A stretch of 34,539 nt of DNA from assembly GCF_000003605.2 (NCBI RefSeq), contig NW_003105111.1, positions 91,267 through 125,805 of the forward strand. Reading direction: 5' to 3'. The notes beneath the pieces were generated by a model, which did not search any database, was not told where the DNA came from, and was given only the letters and a program-made list of their open reading frames with translations. Positions within the stretch are counted from its first letter, which is position 1. Each line of letters begins with the position of its first letter. A program made the translations under genes and the position numbers. Of this stretch, positions 23,720 through 32,700 are shown piece after piece. Source of the stretch: Saccoglossus kowalevskii. Lineage: Eukaryota; Hemichordata; Enteropneusta; Harrimaniidae.

Positions 23720-26700
23720 ACTCCTAATCAGAGATACAATAGAAAGTGTCTGTTTAAAAACTTTATTGAGATGAAATATAGCAATTCCTTGTCTTTTTTT
23801 GTTGATTAGTTGTCAAATGAAATATTACACCTCTCTGAAAAGACACTGCCCAATTAAACCATTAAGATTGTACCAGTGCATGATGGGAATGTAATTTGAA
23901 TCTGACTTGTATACAGACGTAACCAGATGTGTATTGTGCTTATTACATACACCATCGTTTGCCTTGTCACTAACAGTTTGGATTTAATTTAAAACTGTTT
24001 AATTTTAAGTCTGGCACATCTTTTAAAAAACATGCATTATATACATATATTATATTATATACATATACTCGATACTGCGATTTGCACACTGAAATCCAGT
24101 CACCACCTCTCATTTTATGCACCCAAAGCCAATGTTTAAGTAATTGAATTATATAATCATATATTGTTCACCATCAGTCACATTTATTTATATAATTACC
24201 TATTTTCTTGTAGAAGGTGTTGAGAATGTGGTGATAAGCCATTTCATGGATTCCATGACCAAGACAGTAATTGGGAAACAAGACAAAGACTTTATCAATC
24301 TGAACTGCAGCTGCTTTGAGAGCCTGTAAAAATAGCAAACATCAATCAATGAAAGAGAAAGTCACTATTGCATATAGTATATTTAGCAAGAGACCCAACA
24401 CATTGACTGCTGCTTTCCAAAGATAGTCAAAGATTATCAATTTCCATTGTATGAAAAAAGCTCTAGGAGGCAATGTTTTAAACAAATGTGTTACCTGTAT
24501 GTAAGAAGAATCAGGTTTATATGAAACGAATAGTTATATGTCATAGATGGTGCTGGGCATGGTCCCATTTTCCCAATACGAATATCGTGCAAAATAGTTT
24601 ACAAGACTCACTGGAGGCCTTCAAAAGTACAAGAATTTTCGCAACAAAATATGTATCTATAGATGGTTTGGCGAAGTGGGTTCGAAGTTAGATAAAGCCC
24701 TCCTGCACCTCCTTTTGAATATACAGTTCTCCCCCTGATAAAACATCTAGGTCTATGGCCCTAACATTTTATCTTGGATTGGACTCAGAAGAGTCATCAT
24801 AGTCTGGCTTTATCCCACACATAGAATAGTATAAGGTATGCACGAGGACAGTACAGTGAGGGTATCGACCGACGCACAGCAGAGGTCAATGCGATGACGT
24901 ACTGTCCGAGTGCATACTTTGAGGTATCCTCGTAATAACCTTATTATACATCTTTTCCGTCCATGGATACATCATGGGAATACCAAAATCCAAAAAGTTT
25001 AGAACAAAATCAGCGAACTTCTTTGTGTGAAATCCGGTCAAACCCTGATGGCAGCCATGTTTGTTTTTATTATTAGAGGACGCTTACGCGCGTAATCATT
25101 CCATATTTGGAATGCTTACGCGCGTAATCATTCCATATTTGGAATTCGGATTTCCTAATATGGTAGGTTGAAAATACCCTGTAAAATACCGCAAAATTAG
25201 GGCACACTGTAACTTATGGTGTTACGATGACAGATGTATAATACTATGATTGGATATGAATTCTTACCTCACTACCAGCTAGATGCTGCATTACATAGAT
25301 GACATTAGTTGTAGTGATACCAACAAATAAATTAAATACAAGCAAACAAACATAACCTTTGCTTGCTAATGTAAATAAGAACGATGCCAAGTACATCATT
25401 GGTATTATGGACCATCTAAAATTAAAATAAATTAATTAATTTGTGAAATGTATTTAAAATGAAGTAACTAAGATAAGAGTTTACCAAGGCAGTCGGTAAT
25501 TAAATATGCACATAATTAATGCCATCAAACTTGGCTCATCCAATCATAACCAGGTTGTCAAACTTTGTGCATAATTAATCAGGGTATCAAAACAAACAAT
25601 TTCTAATGGCATTATATTATGTTCTCATATGTACTGTATTTATGCACAAATATATTTACAAGGAAGACTATAACAATCAGCCATTAAATTCATGCTTTTG
25701 GCAGCAAAAAAAACACAAAAAAAAAACAGCTTGTGTGCATTTTTGAAAGTATAATTCAAAGAGGCATAGACAAAACTTACCCAAACATTATAAAGAGGAT
25801 AATAAACGGTGCTAAGTTTTCTGATGATGAGAATGCAGGAACATAAAATATTTGAAGTATAACAACACAACAGAGCACTGGCAGGAAATATGACAACTAA
25901 AATATAAATTTTGAAATAGGAGCACATCAATAACAGGCGATGTATTAAGGAGGGATATACAAAACATGCAGGTTGCTACAGTAGGGTTACGAAGTGCTAC
26001 GACACAAATTTGTCTGCACTTTTTTCTTATATTATTCAATATTTCTGGAAATGAACCCTAATTCAGGAGCCAACAGACAAAATTTGAATCAATTTTCAGT
26101 TTTTACTCAAAAAATTAGGCTATTTTTGTCCCAATATTCTGAAGGAAAGTGCAGACTATAAACAGGACTGTTTTGTGATGAAAAGAGAGAACTGGTAGTG
26201 AAAAGGTTAAAGGGTGCACAGTTTTGTATCTATATGAATGGTTTCTATTTGGTATACATTTTCATATCGTATCTGTTTGAATGATGCATACCAGACGTAT
26301 GTCTATCAGTTGAAACATGTCATATTTTAATGATCAGTATATAAGAAATGCAAAGTGCACAATTGCAATAGTGTTTCTAATAGAGAAATTATGGTGATTT
26401 AATTTAGGGAAATAAATAAAAAGTGCAGAATTTTTCTGTCCAGTATTTTGTATACTACCAGAGGTACATTACTTGGGGTTTGTAACTACGGTGACATGAT
26501 ACCAAGATCCCGTCACAATCTCGCTCTCGCATAAGCGTTCCAACTCAGAAAAAATGCGAATGCGCATGCCCGAGGTAACTAGGATACTGGGATGTCCAGG
26601 TGGATCAAAATAGCTGCCCACGATATGACGGATTACGAGAACTATATTTTCTGTACATTTTCGATGTATTACATTTTTCACTATGATAGTGACAAGAAAA

Positions 26701-29700
26701 GTTTATTTTTTTCATTACAAACTTTGAACATTGATATGCGTCATGTCAGAAGGTCGTAGCCTCAGTCTCGCTATCTACGAGAAGAGACTTGAATGGGATC
26801 TTGACATGATGTCACCATACAGTACTATGCGAGTTGCAAACCCCAAGTAATGTACCTCTGATACTACCCATATACATGTGTTTTGTAGGCTGCTACCCAC
26901 AGCAAGGGATTCTAAATTGATTTTCCCCACAATGTATATGAAACAATCTGTTGCAAATCACTAACACACAGCATAGCTACATAAGGGTTTATAAGTGCAC
27001 AGGAAAAATGAAGGAGACCTACCATATCCCAGATATAATTGGATATCCAGTAATTTAAAGGGCTTACGCCGCTGATAAACTGTAGTAGTTTAGCTTTGCT
27101 TGACCTCTCCATGATTACAAACATAACCACACTAGCCGGAATGAAAGACATACCCACTAATATCAACACGGCTACTTTCAAATACACATAGCTTGTCCTA
27201 GATTGGAAGACAAAAACAATCCAGTTAAACACAGACACAGGTTATGAATTTCCTGAAATGCTGGCATGCAAAGTGTTTGGGTTGACACAGAAGATGATAA
27301 AAAATCATCTATCACAAATGGACTGGATAAAAACACGTTTTTTTTTTTGCACAGTGTAGCACATACATGTACATGTAATCTCAATTTTGTAATGTTACAA
27401 ACATGTATGCTTGTATTACTGTACACACAAATTTGCATACTCTATTCGAAAGATTCTAATGAACTGAAGTGTCACCACGATTTATCCGTGTGAAAGAGAA
27501 GTGTAAATAGATTCTTGCTATGTTAATGAGATTAAAGATGCAAATCCATTCAGATTAACAACATTTGGAAAAATAAGGCAGAGCCATTCAACAAGCCAAG
27601 TTTGATTGAAATCTGCTGCATAACTCTGGAAAAATGCAAGGAAAGAAGGATGGAAGGACGCTGCCATGGTTAATAAAGTTTTTGAGCTGCACTACATTTG
27701 CTTTAAAAGTTTTGTTATTTTTTTTAAATAAAATATATACATAATAGAAAGATTACAAAAATAAAACTACTTGTATTCTTACTTGTGTCATTAGCGGCAC
27801 AGACTAGGTTTCTAATCAGTGACGTAATCTGTGTAACTAGGATTTATTTCTAGAATAACCGAATTAAACAAATCAGAGTCTCCCATAATTTGCATTACAT
27901 GCAGATGACATTTGACAGAAAGAAAACTATCGTCTGCTTCATTATTATATTTGCCATTCAAACAATTTCTTATCTTAGCCACTTTAATCTTTTTTAAAAT
28001 AAAAAAAAACAATAAGACTCATTAGTTAGAGTAAGAGACTACAAATTTGGTGAACCAAACTATTTTTTTTTCACTTTTGTGACCAATAAAAGATTTTGGG
28101 TAATGCCTTTTATATTTTATATTTTCAATTTAATTGTTAAACCTTTCACTCAGCAAAATTTAAATAATTTGTAGTGTACTTGTACTAAATAGGCTACAAA
28201 TAATTAATACAATACAGCTACATTTTTTGTATAACATTTGATACAGTACAACTATTAAATCGTTTTCATTGTACAAAACAACTTTCTGAAAATGACAAAA
28301 CACAAATGTACGTATTACTCAAGAAAGGCATGCAGAGACAGCAGATACATTATTTTATCTTGGCTAGTAGCTTGGTTAGTATCATTTAAAAAAAAAACGC
28401 ACAATAGGAACAGGAATAAGAACGATACATTACAAAAAATCCTGTACAAGTTGAAGTTCAGTCTGCATTGGTTCATCTATGGTAGTAATGCCAAACTTAG
28501 AAGGGTTGCCGTGCACCATGGGATCTATGTTTGCCCTCAGTATAGCATTATTTAATATATTCACATAGATGTAACGGGAGAGATAGCTATACTCGTTGTA
28601 CCATGCCTAAAAGGGAGGATAACAGTCACACATCCATGCATTATTACACTTGTATGTGCACCAAGGGGAACTATCAATAATGTGCCACAAGCATTACCAT
28701 GGAAACAACTAAATATTATTATTTTATAATAACTGAATACTGTAAAAGGGTTAATTATTCACTGGGTTTTAAATTTTGCTTATTTCGCTGACTGGAATAT
28801 GCGCTAAATAAAAACCCAGTGATTATGTGAAATTTAGCAAAGAACGCATTATCTAAGTGATAAAACCGTGAACTTAAAACCTACTGAATATGCCTGAAAT
28901 GGTAAATCAGCGAAATTTAAACGCAGTGAAAATTAGTCATATTACAGTAATTGTAATAAGGGGTAAAATTAAAGAATGAATCATTTTTTGTTGCTCATGA
29001 TTTGAATAAATCGTTTTCTCCATAAATGCATTCAATCTTGAAAAATCATCATCAAACTACTGTCCTCTACTGATTTGACTGTGTAAAAATAACATCCGAA
29101 TAAAAATAGAAAATTACACCGCAGTTGTTGCAGTTGAACTGATGCAACAAATACATACAGTCAAACATAAAATAGTATTAACTAATAAGATTCTTTTCCG
29201 CTCACTACGAGATCTCAGCTTGTGTGAGATATTGAAAATAAAAAATAGGGCAAACAAAGGTCATAGTGTCGTAGTTACATCACAAAGTTGTGTTGGTTTT
29301 GACAAATGCGAAAATACATAATTATTGTACTTCTGGAACATGTGCTATATACATATTTAATGAGGATCAATTTTGATGAATTACAGGTATCAGCGTCATA
29401 TCCACCTCTGAAAGTTTGACATTGAACTATGAAAATAATATTCATAGTTGAAGATCAAAACATTCAGTTTTTGTAGCAGGCATTTTGTCCACGTCTTTCA
29501 CGTAGTATGCAAGATCTCGCAGTGAAAGGAAAATCACTTATTATACGATTTGAAGACATAATATTTTCTATTTATTTATTTTTTCTCGTCCAGTCCCATT
29601 TAGGTTATGATCTAGTTATGGTCATAAAACATAAATCTATTGCAAAGAATGAGCTTTCTTCTTACCACAGCAACATTTCTGGCAATCAGTTTGTGAAACT

Positions 29701-32700
29701 CCTTGGAAATATTCATTTTATATTCACGAGGTACAAACTCCCTGACACTACCAAATGACAAAGCACCATATCTGTAAATTAATCAGACAGGCATGAATGA
29801 ATTAGTATAACAAACAAAAGTCAAAAGTGGATTATAAAAACTTAATGTGAGGATCATGGTCTTTTAAAACCACGTTTTTCGGTTTTAAATATTGTCTGGT
29901 TGAAGCCTGAGTGCCATAATCAGAACACTGCCGGGTAACAACATTTTGATCAAGACCATCCATCTTTGGGGCTAAAATTAACTTTTGGATCAGGCTGCAT
30001 ATACGCATATATAATTTCTGACAACAGGGAGATTTACTTTGGGTCAGGCTGCATAAAGTGCCAGGAGCTTAATGACCTTATTAGTTATGCACATATTTAA
30101 TTTGTGACAACACAGGGTACTTTCTTTGCCTCAGGCTGCATAAAGTGCTAGGAGCTTAATGACCTCATTAGTTATGCACATATTTAATTTGTGACAACAC
30201 AGGGTACTTTTTTTGCCTCAGGCTGCATAAAGTGCCAGGAGCTTAATGACCTCATTAGTTATGTGCATATTTAATTTATGGCAACACAGGGTACTTTCTT
30301 TGCCTCAGGCTGCATAAAGTGCTAGGAGCTTAATGACCTCATTAGTTATGCACATATTTAATTTATGGCAACACAGGGTACTTTCTTTGCCTCAGGCTGC
30401 ATAAAGTGCTAGGAGCTTAATAACCTCATTAGTTATGTGCATATTTAATTTATGACAACACAGGGTACTTTCTTTGCCTCAGGCTGCATACAGTGCTAGG
30501 AGCTTAATGACCTCATTAGTTATGTGCATATTTAATTTATGGCAACACAGGGTACTTTCTTTGCCTCAGGCTGCATAAAGTGCTAGGAGCTTAATGACCT
30601 CATTAGTTATGTGCATATTATATAATTTGTGACAACACAGGGTACTTTCTTTGCCTCAGGCTGCATAAAGTGCTAGGAGCTGAATAACCTCATTAGTTAT
30701 GTGCATATTTAATTTATGATGCTGCACAAAGTACTGAATGACCACATTAGTTATGCACATACCAAATTCAGAATGCATGGTGGGACATTCATGATTCTTT
30801 TTGCCAAATCTCAAAGATACTTGAGCACCTCATTAGTGATGGACATATCTAAATCACAAGTTGATATTACCAACTTTTCTAGAAATCTAAAGACTTTCAG
30901 GTTCTACACCTTTTATTTTATAACACTTGCCTATTAAGATGAAACTCCCTGTAAGTATTGATCAGATACTGTGTAAAGTTTCTACCACTTATATCCAATA
31001 GAATTTCACCACTTGGTACTTGCACTTGAGCAACATCTGGTTTGGCAATGCTTTCCGGACAGTCTAAACCAGTATTATCTTCTCTACATTCACAATCCAT
31101 GTCATATTCCGTGTATGGTGTGCCATATAAATATTCCACAGGAAGGGCATATCCTGGAAAAAAGCAATATTTCAGCATGGACTGCTATAATTGTTGGCCA
31201 TTAGTACATAGTTGTTAGAATGGCGGATTTTTTAAAATTTCTTCTAAAAACTGTTATGCAAATATATAAAAATAGTCCTCACTGCACAATCCCTGACTGT
31301 CATTCATTCTGGCACTTTCTGGGGGAACTGCTGACGGCAATGATTTCTATTTAAAATGATAGCTTTGATCATGAAAAGTGTGGATAGCTGCTACAATTCG
31401 CGACTGTTTCAAATTTTAAATATAAACCAACATTATACAGTACAAGGATTGCTGCCATTGAAATCACTTATTCTCCCTCATTTGTCCCTGCATGTTAATT
31501 AGTACAACTGGTTTACACAAGTGAACATTTTCAAGCCTACAACTTGTTCAGCGTTGCGATTGGTTAGAAATATCAAATATTGACACACACACTTGTACAT
31601 TCTCAATTGCGTACCCTTGTCTTCGAAATCCCCATTTATCAAATGAATGTAATTTTGGTAAGTTCAAAAAAAAATTTCAGGAAAGCACAACAAGATTGTA
31701 AACAAAACTAAACAAACATACCTTCAATGGCCTCAGAAACATTATCCCGATTATGGTTGATAGACAATGAATAATTTACTACAAGGTCAAGTTTTTCTGT
31801 CAGATTTCCGACCCAGATACTGCTGCTCTGATTAAATAAATCTAAAGTAGTATTATTATCGTTAGAAAGCACAGTGTACGAGGCGCCCAGTCCTGCTTTA
31901 AATAGGAGTGTCCGGATTAACTTCTGTGTATCCAGAATCTCTTGTGAGTCCGGGCACTGATCGTTGTTACGCAGACAAGTCCAGCTCTGGTCCGTATAAG
32001 GAACATAAAATGTATCAGCTTTGAAAATTTCAGAGTTTAGTTCCATGGAAAACGCCTTCCCCGGATCCACGCTGATAGAGATAGCGCCCCAAATGGCCAA
32101 AAGGAGAAACACAACTGGCATAAGTAACTGAGATACTAATATTTTTATATCGCGTTTCATGTAATGTAGTCTTTTTAGTAACTGGCCTACAACCCTGGTT
32201 AAAGTAAGATGGATTCCATGTGACTTCTGCCGCGATTCCACTTTGTCAGCTTTGATACCTGTTAAAAGACAAATATTTTTTTATATTATATAAACTCATT
32301 ACAAATGAGACCTAGCATAATGCTTTTTTTTTTTAGTAAAACATAATTAAGTCATTGAAAATGACACAGTCCATGTTTGTATTTTTTCAAGGGGATCTCT
32401 TATGAGCTAACCACCAGACATCTCCAAAAAAAAAGGGTTGAATATGAAAAAAACAATTTCATGTAATTGTGTTGAGGCAGGTCAGAGATACAATCCTGAA
32501 ACAGCCTTCATTATAACAAAATGGTCACCAGCCATTTGAAATTTGATCTGGGGAAAAAATGATGTATGTACCAAATTTGAATAAAACGAGTCTATGCAAG
32601 AGCAAGATACGGATCCAGAATGGAAAAATGCTTGATTTGGATGCATTTATAACATCAGTCATGCATCTTGAATTTAATTATAAATTAGTCTAAGTGCATA

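Noticed and set aside
23062-28012. Two minus-strand intronic frames (23062-23256 and 27812-28012) with vaguely similar acidic-basic segments
   Set aside because: The similarity is weak and in different order, and neither frame fits the ABCA splice phases. Possibly fragments of an unrecognised element, but not supportable.
28434-28450. Alternative donor GTACAG for the NNAILRAN exon
   Set aside because: It would end in phase 0 and shift the next exon out of its conserved frame; GTAATG at 28433 keeps the frame.
29992-30770. Regular repeats considered as a CRISPR array
   Set aside because: The 87 bp units are contiguous and similar throughout, without unique spacers, and the context is an animal intron.
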